Assembly (NCBI RefSeq): GCF_000808015.1
Contig: NZ_JWHR01000013.1
Coordinates: forward strand, 1-62,604
Direction of reading: 5' to 3'
Origin: Terrisporobacter othiniensis
GTDB lineage: Bacteria > Bacillota > Clostridia > Peptostreptococcales > Peptostreptococcaceae
DNA: 62,604 nucleotides
In this document: positions 17,892 to 26,451 of the stretch, in pieces
Layout: each line of letters begins with the position of its first letter
Numbering within the stretch: the first letter of the stretch is position 1
Made by a program: the position numbers and the translations under genes
The notes under the pieces: model-generated
What the model was told of the DNA's origin: nothing
The model's database searches: none
What the model saw: the letters and a program-made list of their open reading frames with translations, nothing else

Positions 17892-18443
17892 TTAAGATTC
17901 TTTCATATAACTCTTTAAAACTTTATCCTCTTCACCAGTATTCATAACAAAATAATTAACTAAATATCCCATAGCAATAACTCCAACAAAATCGATTAAT
18001 AGCCTATAAAATGTAAATTTATATCCTAAGGAACTTATTTCAAATAAAAGAGTTGAAATTTTTATAACACACCATGCATTCATAAAAATAATCACATTTG
18101 TAAGCTTCACACCTTTTTTTAATAAGACAGCTGTAAAAGGAAATGCCGCATACATTGGTCCTGCAGCAAAAGCTGCAAAAGCTATGGCTATGACAATTCC
18201 CATGATTCCCGAATCATCCCCCATATATTTCATCATTGATTCTCTAGATACCCACTCGTCCATTAATCCTAGAAGAATCATAATAGGCGGTAACACTGAT
18301 AGCATCTGTAAAAAACTACCCTTCGTACTATTAAATGCCTTTATACCTATATTTCTTTCAAATATAGTAACTAAAATAAGAATAACAAGAAAAATAAGAA
18401 AAAATTTATATCGATTTACAAAAAAATAAATTTTCTTTTTCAT
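17892..18443 (-). CDS. ArsP/DUF318-like permease, second half
   Basis: 183 residues with about five membrane helices. The glycine/alanine-rich stretch AFAAFAAGPMYAAFPFTAVLLKKG is the pattern of predicted permeases of the UPF0718/ArsP group. Full-size family members are about 300-350 residues, so this is a half-size subunit. The start overlaps the stop of the upstream half by 4 bases, so the pair probably forms one transporter. Substrate unknown. Confidence 0.7.
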   Translation of the reverse strand: MKKKIYFFVNRYKFFLIFLVILILVTIFERNIGIKAFNSTKGSFLQMLSVLPPIMILLGLMDEWVSRESMMKYMGDDSGIMGIVIAIAFAAFAAGPMYAAFPFTAVLLKKGVKLTNVIIFMNAWCVIKISTLLFEISSLGYKFTFYRLLIDFVGVIAMGYLVNYFVMNTGEEDKVLKSYMKES

Positions 18444-18919
18444 CCTAATATCCCCCCTATAAAATAAGCAACTATAAATGAAAATAGAAATGCAAAGAAA
18501 TTTCTATAAAAAGCAGTTTTTTTCCCAATATACTTGGCTTCTAGAGAAAATGTCATTATTCCTACAAATGTTAAAGTTGATACTAAAGCCGCCACCTGGG
18601 CATAACCCGCTCCACTATTTAATAATGTATTTGCTGTTGAAAATGCTACAAAAGTTGGAACCATAACAGTTGATCCTACAACTGCTGAAAATAGAACTCC
18701 TAAAAATCCTGACTCATTTCCTATTAATCTTGAAATAGTATTCGTATCAATAAAAGCTAGCATTAATCCTACTATTACTATTATAGATAAAAATTGAGGC
18801 ATGATATTCTCCATTGATTTGCAAGCTTTTATTAAAGCATTTTTTGTTTTATCTTTGTTTTTTAAATAGGACATAAAGCACATTACAGCTGCTAGTGTAT
18901 ATAAAATATATGTTGTCAT
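18440..18919 (-). CDS. ArsP/DUF318-like permease, first half
   Basis: 159 residues, four to five helices, with GSTVMVPTFVAFSTANTLLNSGAG resembling the repeat seen in the partner (GPMYAAFPFTAVLLKKG). This fits the internal duplication of the permease family. It has a strong AGGAGGG ribosome site and overlaps its partner by 4 bases. Confidence 0.7.
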   Translation of the reverse strand: MTTYILYTLAAVMCFMSYLKNKDKTKNALIKACKSMENIMPQFLSIIVIVGLMLAFIDTNTISRLIGNESGFLGVLFSAVVGSTVMVPTFVAFSTANTLLNSGAGYAQVAALVSTLTFVGIMTFSLEAKYIGKKTAFYRNFFAFLFSFIVAYFIGGILG

Positions 18920-19020
18920 ACGATCCCTCCTGATTTTATGCTTATATATAACTATATGAATAAATCATATTATACTCTACAAGAAATTTAATTTATATAA
19001 CTACTCTCTACAGAGTTATC

Positions 19021-19581
19021 TTATTTGCTTGATTTATACATTTTATAAAATACTGGTATATATAATATAAAAGACATCAACATAAACATTCCACATACTA
19101 CTATTAAGAAATTTGCTCTAGTATCATTCATTCTTGGGAACAGTATTAGTATAAACATTACGATATAAAGTATGGCTGTACAAAGTTTTCCAAACCACTT
19201 TGCTCCATCTAATTTTTTACCTTTTCGAAGCATTATAATCCCCATAATTGCCATAAATCCTTCTTTTATTATAAATAATCCAACCAAATACCACATTAAT
19301 TTATGCCTAAATGCCAAAGAAAATACAAGAGCTGCTTGAGTTAATTTATCAGCTAAAGGGTCTATAAATTTTCCCAGCTCAGTAATCATATTAAAGTTTC
19401 TAGCTATGTAACCATCTAAAAAATCTGTTATTCCAGAAACACATACTATACCTGCTACTATATAATAGTCTCTAACTGATGTTGCATTATAGTAAATATA
19501 TAAAAATATAGGTATCAAAATTATCCTAAAATACCCCATTATATTAGGTATCGTAAACACTTCCCTTTTTAAATTTTTCAT
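19021..19581 (-). CDS. CDP-alcohol phosphatidyltransferase, PgsA-like
   Basis: 186 residues, four or five membrane helices. The family signature D-G-x2-A-R-x8-G-x3-D-x3-D is present as DGYIARNFNMITELGKFIDP followed by LAD. The N-terminal REVFTIPNIMGYFRIILIP matches CDP-diacylglycerol-glycerol-3-phosphate phosphatidyltransferases (phosphatidylglycerophosphate synthesis). Other CDP-alcohol transferases share the motif, so the acceptor is inferred. Confidence 0.85.
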   Translation of the reverse strand: MKNLKREVFTIPNIMGYFRIILIPIFLYIYYNATSVRDYYIVAGIVCVSGITDFLDGYIARNFNMITELGKFIDPLADKLTQAALVFSLAFRHKLMWYLVGLFIIKEGFMAIMGIIMLRKGKKLDGAKWFGKLCTAILYIVMFILILFPRMNDTRANFLIVVCGMFMLMSFILYIPVFYKMYKSSK

Positions 19582-19680
19582 ATGTAAGCCCCTCTCATAA
19601 TTTTTATAGATATATTTAAATAATAGCTATTATATCGTTTCATTTCATTATATATTAAATATAATAATAAAATTCATGTT

Positions 19681-19750
19681 TATAAAAAATTTGCTATGCT
19701 CATGTCGCCAACGATATGCATTCACTACCGCTTAAGGCAACTACGTTTAT
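19681..19750 (+). repeat. dispersed structured repeat, copy B
   Basis: TAAAAAATTTGCTATGCT then TGTCGCCAACGATATGCATTC, ACTACCGCTTAAGGCAACTAC. It aligns with copies A, C and D in the same orientation but is shorter and more diverged at its right end. It sits in the gap between the phosphatidyltransferase and kinase genes. Confidence 0.55.
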
Positions 19751-19799
19751 CATTTTTCCCCCTAATATTTGAGTCAATATAATACACTTGTATATAAAA

Positions 19800-19853
19800 T
19801 AAAAAACTTAGATATGTTTTATGCTTAGTTAACATAAAATCATCTAAGTTTTC
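19800..19853 (-). terminator. terminator of the Bce-type module
   Basis: AAAACTTAGAT pairs with ATCTAAGTTTT, overlapping the kinase stop. Confidence 0.7.
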
Positions 19854-20875
19854 TAATTTTCCATATTTAAATAATCAGATATATCATAAAAATATATTTT
19901 AAAATTTGTATACTCATTTAGTTTGGATGATACTTCTATCCTATGTCCTAATTTATCTATCATTTTCTTCGTAAAGTACATTCCCATTCCGGTAGATTTA
20001 TAAATTTTATTTCTTCCATTAGAACCTGTAAATCCTTTATCAAAAATCCTATTTAAATCTTCTTGATTTATTCCAATTCCATAATCTTTTATAGACAATG
20101 TAATGAAATTACTTTCTTGTTTTGCATAAAATTCAATTCTATTATTTTCCTTTGAATATTTAATAGCATTATTTATAATTTGATCTAAAACATACGAAAG
20201 ACATTTTATATCACTATACACTAAATAATCTAAGTTCTCTAAGCTAACTTCAATATTATTTTTTATTAGAAGAAAAGAGTTATTTTTTACTGAAGACTTT
20301 ACTAATTTTTCTAAATTGACTTTATTAATAAATATATCTTCAAACAAACTTGTACTTCTACTACTATATAAAATAGAATTCACCAAAAAACTCATTTTAG
20401 CCAATTGATTTTTTATATCTATGCTGTCTTCCGCTTCATTTAATCTATCTGTCATAATATTTAATGCAGATATTGGAATTTTTATTTCATGTACCCACTT
20501 TGCTATATATTCATCTAACTCTTTTAATGACTGTTTATAATTAATTATCTCTTTATTATTTTTAATATTCATATTGTCTATAATTGCTTTCATTAGCTTT
20601 TCTTCAAATGATTTTCCATCAATTAAGCTTTCATCCATATCTTTATTTTCTTCTAAACTTTCATATAAGATTTTATAGTTGTTTTTCCAATCAATATAAT
20701 CACATATAATAAATGCTAATATTATAATTACAATAATAAAATTTAAATATATTAATTCTTCAAAGTAATTTTCAAGTATATCTATTGCAAATAAATATAT
20801 ATCAATTAAACCTATGATAATTATGGAAAGAATAATATATCTGAATCTATTTTTTAGATATTCTATAAAATTCAT
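19853..20875 (-). CDS. intramembrane-sensing histidine kinase (BceS-like)
   Basis: 340 residues. Two membrane helices near 14-33 and 43-60 are joined by a very short external loop, as in kinases that sense through a partner ABC transporter. The phosphorylation site is WVHEIKIP near residue 129. N-box NQIINNAIKYS/LDQIINNAI, G1 SIKDYGIGI, and G2 STGMGMYFTKKM follow. It overlaps the response regulator gene by 4 bases. With the ABC genes upstream it forms a bacitracin/antimicrobial-peptide-type resistance module. Confidence 0.88.
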   Translation of the reverse strand: MNFIEYLKNRFRYIILSIIIIGLIDIYLFAIDILENYFEELIYLNFIIVIIILAFIICDYIDWKNNYKILYESLEENKDMDESLIDGKSFEEKLMKAIIDNMNIKNNKEIINYKQSLKELDEYIAKWVHEIKIPISALNIMTDRLNEAEDSIDIKNQLAKMSFLVNSILYSSRSTSLFEDIFINKVNLEKLVKSSVKNNSFLLIKNNIEVSLENLDYLVYSDIKCLSYVLDQIINNAIKYSKENNRIEFYAKQESNFITLSIKDYGIGINQEDLNRIFDKGFTGSNGRNKIYKSTGMGMYFTKKMIDKLGHRIEVSSKLNEYTNFKIYFYDISDYLNMEN

Positions 20876-21543
20876 TCTATTATGTATCCTATACCTTTCT
20901 TAGTTTTTATACAGTCTTCAATTCCCAAGTCTTTAATTTTTCCCCTAAGTCGATTTATATTTACAGTAAGAGCATTATCTGTTACAAATTCATCACTATC
21001 CCATAAAATCATCATAATATTTTCTCTAGATACTACTTTATTTTTATTTTTCAATAATGTAGTTAATATTTTTATTTCATTTTTAGTTAATTCTATGGTA
21101 TTTTCATTATTTTTAATAATGCCCTTTTCCATATCAAATATTAAGTCTCCATAACGCATCACATTATTTGAGACACTATAATTATAAACTCGTCTTATAA
21201 TTCCATTAATCTTTGTAACAAGTATATCTATGGAGAATGGTTTTGTAATATAATCATCTCCTCCATTATTGATTCCCATTATTAAATCCATATCTGAATC
21301 TCTAGAAGATAAAAATATGATTGGCACATTTGATATAGTTCTTATTCTTTCACACCAATAAAATCCATTATATAGCGGCAAGTTTACATCTAAAATTATT
21401 AAATCAGGTCTTTTATCTATAAATTCTTCCATTATCCTCTCAAAATCATCAATTAAATCAACTTTAAACCCCCATCTTTCTAATGCTAATGAAGTTTCTT
21501 TGGATAAGTCTATATCATCTTCTATTAATAAAATTTTATACAT
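20872..21543 (-). CDS. OmpR-family response regulator (BceR-like)
   Basis: About 223 residues from the ATG at 21543. Its Shine-Dalgarno AAGGAG is about 9 bases upstream; in-frame ATGs at 21549 and 21594 fit less well. The receiver domain has LLIEDD at its start and the phospho-acceptor in PDLIILDVNLPLYNGF. The C-terminal winged helix contains TVNINRLRGKIKD. It pairs with the kinase that overlaps its end and presumably controls the ABC genes upstream. Confidence 0.9.
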   Translation of the reverse strand: MYKILLIEDDIDLSKETSLALERWGFKVDLIDDFERIMEEFIDKRPDLIILDVNLPLYNGFYWCERIRTISNVPIIFLSSRDSDMDLIMGINNGGDDYITKPFSIDILVTKINGIIRRVYNYSVSNNVMRYGDLIFDMEKGIIKNNENTIELTKNEIKILTTLLKNKNKVVSRENIMMILWDSDEFVTDNALTVNINRLRGKIKDLGIEDCIKTKKGIGYIIE

Positions 21544-21633
21544 GCTCATTTTCTCCTTATTCAAATTGCTTCCATCATTATTAATTATGGTCAACTTTCA
21601 TTATTTTGTATATATTATTTTTAACTTTATTTA

Positions 21634-21687
21634 AAAAAGACTATCACAAAAATAACTTTGAATTCTCCTGTAATAGTCTCTTTTTTA
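21634..21687 (-). terminator. terminator after the small lipoprotein gene
   Basis: AAAAAGACTAT pairs with ATAGTCTCTTTTT. Read-through would be needed for the two-component genes, or these have their own promoter at about 21550-21630. Confidence 0.65.
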
Positions 21688-21694
21688 ATCAATT

Positions 21695-22156
21695 TTATTT
21701 TATATTCAGCTCTATATTTCCTGTGAAATTATCTCCTTTTATTCCAATATAATTACTTCCATCTTGAATTTTTAAAGTTACTTTATATACTTTATTATTT
21801 TTACATAAAACTACTGGTTTATCACTTCCTGATAATAAAATTAATTGAGCAGATCCACTTGTAGTATTGATTTTACAAGTAATTGTCACTTCAGATCCAC
21901 TCTCATGTTCTATTGAAGTTCCTCCAAATACATACTCTATTCCAGAATAATTTTCATACTGTGCAATATAAGTTCCCACATAGTCATCTACTCCAAATTC
22001 TCTGTCACCATTCAATTCATAATTACTTGTAAGAGTTCCTTTGCCAGCGCTTTGAATTATATTATTATAATGAGTTAAAATTTCATCTTTAGAGCATCCG
22101 GTTGATACTGCTATAATAAATATCAGTATCACACAAACAAATAAATTTTTTATCAT
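21695..22156 (-). CDS. small predicted lipoprotein in the Bce-type module
   Basis: 153 residues with a lipoprotein signal ending VSTGC (C21). The mature part is rich in beta-type sequence (TYIAQYENYSGIEYVFGGTS, SGSAQLILLSGSDKPVVLC). No family recognised. It lies 27 bases after the ABC permease gene on the same strand, then a terminator follows. An external partner of the transporter, for example a ligand-capture or shielding protein, is possible but inferred. Confidence 0.7.
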   Translation of the reverse strand: MIKNLFVCVILIFIIAVSTGCSKDEILTHYNNIIQSAGKGTLTSNYELNGDREFGVDDYVGTYIAQYENYSGIEYVFGGTSIEHESGSEVTITCKINTTSGSAQLILLSGSDKPVVLCKNNKVYKVTLKIQDGSNYIGIKGDNFTGNIELNIK

Positions 22157-22183
22157 TTTATCTTCCTCTATTTTTAGATTAAT

Positions 22184-24091
22184 TTAATTATCATAAATTA
22201 TTCTTTTGAACTTTCTAACAGACACCACACCATATATTACAAATATCACTAAACAAATTACTAAACTTAATATATATATGTTAATTAAATTTGCCATTAG
22301 TAACTCTCCTGCTAATTTTAATGCAAAGTAACTTGATATTGCTGCAATTATCATTGGCAAAGCATAAAATATAACCACCTCTTTAAATACTGCTCTATTA
22401 ATTTCATTCTCTGTAGCACCTATTTTTATTAAAGTAGTATATTTCTCCTTATCCTCATAAGCGTCACTATATATTTTCATGTAGATAATACTTCCAGCAA
22501 TTATTGCAAATACTATGAACAAGAATACAAGAACTGCATAAGCAAACTTCATCCACTGACTTTCATTTTGTGCCTTATATCCATTTTGTATATATCCACT
22601 TTTTAAATTTAAACTTTTTTCAAGGCTATTAAACATCATTGTACTATTCTCTTCGTTTTCTATCTTTGCTCCATAAAAGTATCCTTGCTGCCCCTTATCT
22701 TTTAATTTCTCATAAGTACTATCATTTACAACTATAATACTCTCATTAACACCAGTACCTAATACTGGTAATTTTACTTCTCCTTTTGAAATCTTATATA
22801 CTTGTCCATCAATTTTAACTTCGCTTTCTTTTTGTGCAAGAGTCATAATGGTCTGAGGGCTTTTTAATGTTATTACATTATTCCCTCCAACTAAGCTTTT
22901 TCCGTACTCTTTTGATTCTTCTTCATTTCCATTTATATTAAGAATATTTATGAAATCACTATATTTCATTATTACATCCATAGTATCATAGATATACTTA
23001 CTATCCTTATTTTCTAAAAATGTTAACTCTGTATTTACTTCATATTTTATTTTGTTAGTATTTTTTATTATATTATCAATTTTTTCTTTATTCACTTCAT
23101 TTTTATCTGGGGAAAATATACTAACTGTGTATATATTTCTTTGGGTCTGAGCATTTTCTTGCATATATTTAATAGCAACTGCACCCCCAAGTGTTGATAT
23201 AGTTGCAGTAATCATAATTGCTATTATGGCATAAGTTTTATAATTTTTACTTAATCTATGGTTTATATTGTTAATAGCAATTATATTTTCCCCATTAAAT
23301 AATATTTTTTTATTTTTCATTATTAAACTAAATAATACAGGCATAACTGATTTGAATAATCCATAAGTTCCTATGATAACTACAATCACTACTGTAACTG
23401 AACTCATTATATTTTCACTTCTTATATTCAGAGAAAGATAGTAACCATATCCTATTACGAAAATTGATATTATAGCTAAGATGTATAATCCAATTCCTAC
23501 TTTGGGTATTTTTTCTTGTTTTTTAGAAGCATTTATTAAATTAATTACACTACTTCTACAAATAGTTATAAATCCTTTTACCGACATTATCATAAATATT
23601 GCTATAAATATTACGCTAGCAGAAATCAATGCTTTTATGCTAATTCCATTAGCTATATCTATATGAAATCCAGATAGTTTTATTATTATAGCTTGGAAAA
23701 ATTTTGAGGTAATTATGCCTATAATTAACCCTATTAAACAAGAACTTATACCTATAAGCATATTCTCTACAAAATATATCTTCCCAATAGTATATAAATC
23801 CAACCCCATAAAAGATAAGATTCCAATTTCTTTTGATCGATTTTTAAAGAATACATTAGTTGCATACCATATAAAGAAAAATAAAAATACTGATAATATT
23901 ACAATTACGGACATTAATACTGCCGAAGTAAATTTTGCATTTTCTCCTTGCAATGCTTTTATAGCCTCTCCATATTGTAATAGTTCAAAATTAGTCAGAA
24001 TTACTACTGAAAATACCATAGATATGAAAAATGCTCTGTAAGTTCTTAAATTACTTTTAAAATTATTATATGCGATTTCTAATATACTCAA
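22184..24091 (-). CDS. BceB-like ABC transporter permease (FtsX domains)
   Basis: 635 residues with about ten helices. FtsX-type membrane regions lie at residues 50-220 and 510-630. A large external domain (about 310-510) sits between helices 7 and 8, the layout of BceB-type permeases. The start is TTG immediately after the ATPase stop, with GGAGGTGA located inside the upstream gene's end, so translation is coupled. Likely role: recognising or freeing peptide-bound lipid II intermediates and signalling to the kinase. Confidence 0.88.
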   Translation of the reverse strand: MSILEIAYNNFKSNLRTYRAFFISMVFSVVILTNFELLQYGEAIKALQGENAKFTSAVLMSVIVILSVFLFFFIWYATNVFFKNRSKEIGILSFMGLDLYTIGKIYFVENMLIGISSCLIGLIIGIITSKFFQAIIIKLSGFHIDIANGISIKALISASVIFIAIFMIMSVKGFITICRSSVINLINASKKQEKIPKVGIGLYILAIISIFVIGYGYYLSLNIRSENIMSSVTVVIVVIIGTYGLFKSVMPVLFSLIMKNKKILFNGENIIAINNINHRLSKNYKTYAIIAIMITATISTLGGAVAIKYMQENAQTQRNIYTVSIFSPDKNEVNKEKIDNIIKNTNKIKYEVNTELTFLENKDSKYIYDTMDVIMKYSDFINILNINGNEEESKEYGKSLVGGNNVITLKSPQTIMTLAQKESEVKIDGQVYKISKGEVKLPVLGTGVNESIIVVNDSTYEKLKDKGQQGYFYGAKIENEENSTMMFNSLEKSLNLKSGYIQNGYKAQNESQWMKFAYAVLVFLFIVFAIIAGSIIYMKIYSDAYEDKEKYTTLIKIGATENEINRAVFKEVVIFYALPMIIAAISSYFALKLAGELLMANLINIYILSLVICLVIFVIYGVVSVRKFKRIIYDN

Positions 24092-24844
24092 CTATATGTC
24101 ACCTCCCATAGAAGACAACATATCCATTATTTTGCTATAAAATGCTTTTCTACTATCTCCTTTATTTAATTTACATTTTATAGTACCATCGTTTATCATA
24201 TATACTTCATTAGAATAACTTGCCGTTTTAGGATCATGAGTAATCATTATAATAGTTGCATTACTCTCTTTATTTATCTTTTCTAATGCGTCTAAAAGTT
24301 CATACGCTGATTTAGAATCTAATGCCCCCGTAGGTTCATCTGCAAATATTACTGATGGATTTGTAATTAAGGATCTAGCCGCTGCACCTCTTTGCTTTTG
24401 TCCTCCTGATAGTTGGTATGGATATTTATCTAAATGATTTTCTAATCCAAACTTTTTAGATATTTCAATAACTTTATCCTCTATTTCTTTGCTTCTCTTC
24501 TTTCCAAGCGCCAAAGGAAGAGCAATATTATTCATAAGAGTCATATTATCTAATAAGTTATATTCTTGAAATATAAATCCAATTTTATCTCTTCTTAGTT
24601 TTGATAATTCTTTATTTCTTATATTTGATACATCTATTCCCTCTAATATAATCTCCCCTGAAGTTTGCTTGTCCAGCGTTGACATTATATTCAGTAATGT
24701 GGTTTTTCCTGCTCCTGATGGTCCCATTATAGCTATAAAATCGCCCTCTTTTACTGTTAAGGATATATCTTTTAATACCTTTGTCTTAAAGCCTTTTATT
24801 CCATAATCTTTACATATATGTTCAACTTTTAATATTTCTTTCAT
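24092..24844 (-). CDS. BceA-like ABC transporter ATP-binding protein
   Basis: 250 residues. Walker A GPSGAGKTT near residue 40, Q-loop FQEYNLLD, signature YQLSGGQKQRGAAARSL, Walker B VIFADEPTGALD and H-loop TITHDP-like MITHDPKTA. This is the MacB/LolD/BceA subgroup. First gene of the module, with AGGAGG upstream and a symmetrical operator candidate at 24943-24962. Confidence 0.92.
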   Translation of the reverse strand: MKEILKVEHICKDYGIKGFKTKVLKDISLTVKEGDFIAIMGPSGAGKTTLLNIMSTLDKQTSGEIILEGIDVSNIRNKELSKLRRDKIGFIFQEYNLLDNMTLMNNIALPLALGKKRSKEIEDKVIEISKKFGLENHLDKYPYQLSGGQKQRGAAARSLITNPSVIFADEPTGALDSKSAYELLDALEKINKESNATIIMITHDPKTASYSNEVYMINDGTIKCKLNKGDSRKAFYSKIMDMLSSMGGDI

Positions 24845-24942
24845 ATAATTAACCTCCTAAGTCACTTTAATATTTAATATATTATTATTTTAAATCTTTC
24901 TAATAATTAAATCCTTAATTAAAGATTACATTTTATTCTCTA

Positions 24943-24962
24943 ATGTTACACTTTAGTAACAT
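24943..24962. promoter_or_regulatory. inverted repeat, candidate response-regulator operator
   Basis: ATGTTACACTTTAGTAACAT: 7-base arms ATGTTAC/GTAACAT around 6 bases. It lies about 100 bases upstream of the ABC ATPase start on the minus strand and about 105 bases upstream of the plus-strand NuoE-like gene. BceR-type regulators bind such arm-spacer-arm sites near their ABC promoters; the assignment is inferred. Confidence 0.5.
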
Positions 24963-25065
24963 AGAAAATAATTATGTTATAATTATCTAATTGATATGAA
25001 GTTTATACACATTCATTATAGGGTATAAACTAAATCTATATTTTAACTATATAAAGGAGATTACT

Positions 25066-25545
25066 ATGTGTGATTTTGCCTCTAGAAATAAAGAATTATT
25101 TAATAAATTAGATATATTTATGAATTCAAATGATAATAATGAAAAAATACTAATGAATACTTTACATCATGCTCAAAGTATATTTGGATATCTACCGAAA
25201 GATGTACAAGTGTATATTGCAGAAAAATTACATCTTCCTTTTAGCCAGGTAGAAGGTATTGTTAATTTTTATAGTTATTTTGTAACTGAGCTTAAGGGTA
25301 AATATAAGATAAAAGTTTGCCTTGGTAATGCTTGTAATAAAGATGATAGCCCTAGTATCCTGCGTGAATTTGAAAAATTAATTGGAATTAAAACTGGTGA
25401 AACTACTAAAGATATGAAGTTCAGTTTAGAATCTGGCGGATGTGTAGGTGTTTGCCGTAAAACACCTATTGTTACCATAAATGGACGAGTTTATGAAAGT
25501 GTAACAGTACAAGATATTCCTTCAATATTAGAAAATTGTATTTAA
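25066..25545 (+). CDS. NuoE-like [2Fe-2S] thioredoxin-fold subunit, orphan
   Basis: 159 residues. An N-terminal helical bundle (LMNTLHHAQSIFGYLPKDVQ) precedes a thioredoxin-like [2Fe-2S] domain. The four cysteines are in KVCLGNAC and ESGGCVGVC, the NuoE/HydC pattern. Such proteins normally pass electrons within NADH dehydrogenase or electron-bifurcating hydrogenase complexes next to a NuoF-like gene. Here no NuoF, NuoG or hydrogenase gene adjoins, so its partner must be elsewhere. AAAGGAG ribosome site; terminator directly after. Confidence 0.88.
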   Translation: MCDFASRNKELFNKLDIFMNSNDNNEKILMNTLHHAQSIFGYLPKDVQVYIAEKLHLPFSQVEGIVNFYSYFVTELKGKYKIKVCLGNACNKDDSPSILREFEKLIGIKTGETTKDMKFSLESGGCVGVCRKTPIVTINGRVYESVTVQDIPSILENCI

Positions 25546-25550
25546 AAATT

Positions 25551-25577
25551 AAAGGCTGCTTAAAAGCAGCCCTTTTC
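25551..25577 (+). terminator. terminator of the NuoE-like gene
   Basis: AAGGCTGCT-TAAA-AGCAGCCCTTTT. Confidence 0.85.
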
Positions 25578-25611
25578 ATTATATTTATTATTAAAAATTA
25601 AATTATTTTCC

Positions 25612-26031
25612 TTAATTCTCCATAATATATTCAACAAAGTTTGTATCTTCATTAGTATTTTCACTTTTTATTTTGAATCCCATTTTTTTATAAAACTCTA
25701 CAGATTTATAATTATCCTTGTATACAGCTAAATTTAAGTTATTATATTCACTTTTTACATGTTCAATTAGAACTTTGCCTATACCTTGTCCTTGGCTGTC
25801 ATTATCTACAAACAACGCTCCAATAAATTCATTGTTTATAATAGAAATAAACCCTTTTATATTCTCTTTTTCATAAACATAAGTCTCTGCCATAGGAATA
25901 TAAACATTTTTCACTGTATTATAGTTATCTTCCCAATACTTTTTTTCTATGAAATCATGAGCTTTCACAGTACTCTTTAACCAAATGTCCATCACTCTAT
26001 CTACATCATTATTTTCTAATTTTCTTATCAT
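25612..26031 (-). CDS. GNAT-family N-acetyltransferase
   Basis: About 139 residues from the ATG at 26031, which has AGGAG ten bases upstream; the frame is open to 26079. The acetyl-CoA motif is FVDNDSQGQGIGKVLIEHVK, followed by YKDNYKSVEFYKKMGFK. This is the layout of small PanZ/YjcF-like acetyltransferases. Substrate unknown. Confidence 0.85.
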   Translation of the reverse strand: MIRKLENNDVDRVMDIWLKSTVKAHDFIEKKYWEDNYNTVKNVYIPMAETYVYEKENIKGFISIINNEFIGALFVDNDSQGQGIGKVLIEHVKSEYNNLNLAVYKDNYKSVEFYKKMGFKIKSENTNEDTNFVEYIMEN

Positions 26032-26097
26032 TAATTTAAGTCTCCTGATATTATTATTCATATATTCTAATTTTATCATTTATTATCTATTAACAAA

Positions 26098-26334
26098 ATA
26101 AAAAGCATTCTTTTATTTATACTAAAAGCAAAGACTAATAAAAACTGTCATAAATGTGGATTATGTGCATCTCTTTGTCCTTCAAAATCAATTTCTCATG
26201 ATAATCCCAGCATAACAGATGATTCAACATGTATTTCATGTATGCGTTGTATATCAATATGCCCAAATCATGTTCGTTATCTAAATAAAGTAATGTTATT
26301 TGTAGCAAGTCAAAAAATGAAAAAGTTATGTTGA
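26098..26334 (+). pseudogene. EFR1-type ferredoxin, C-terminal remnant
   Basis: An open frame without a start codon reads ...TNKNCHKCGLCASLCPSKSI..., then CISCMRCISICPNHVRYLNK, VMLFVASQKMKKLC and TGA. Two complete CxxCxxCxxxC 4Fe-4S motifs and the basic tail match the C-terminus of EFR1 proteins, which are normally about 250 residues with an N-terminal flavodoxin domain. That domain and any start codon are missing. It may also be untranslated residue of an insertion or deletion event. Confidence 0.75.
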
Positions 26335-26451
26335 ACTTATAAAAAGAACCCGCTATTTTTATAAAAACTAAAATATTAGGTTATTTATTTTGTCCCACTT
26401 TCATTAATTTTTCATAATATAAAGTATATTGACACCTTTGGAGGATTGAAA

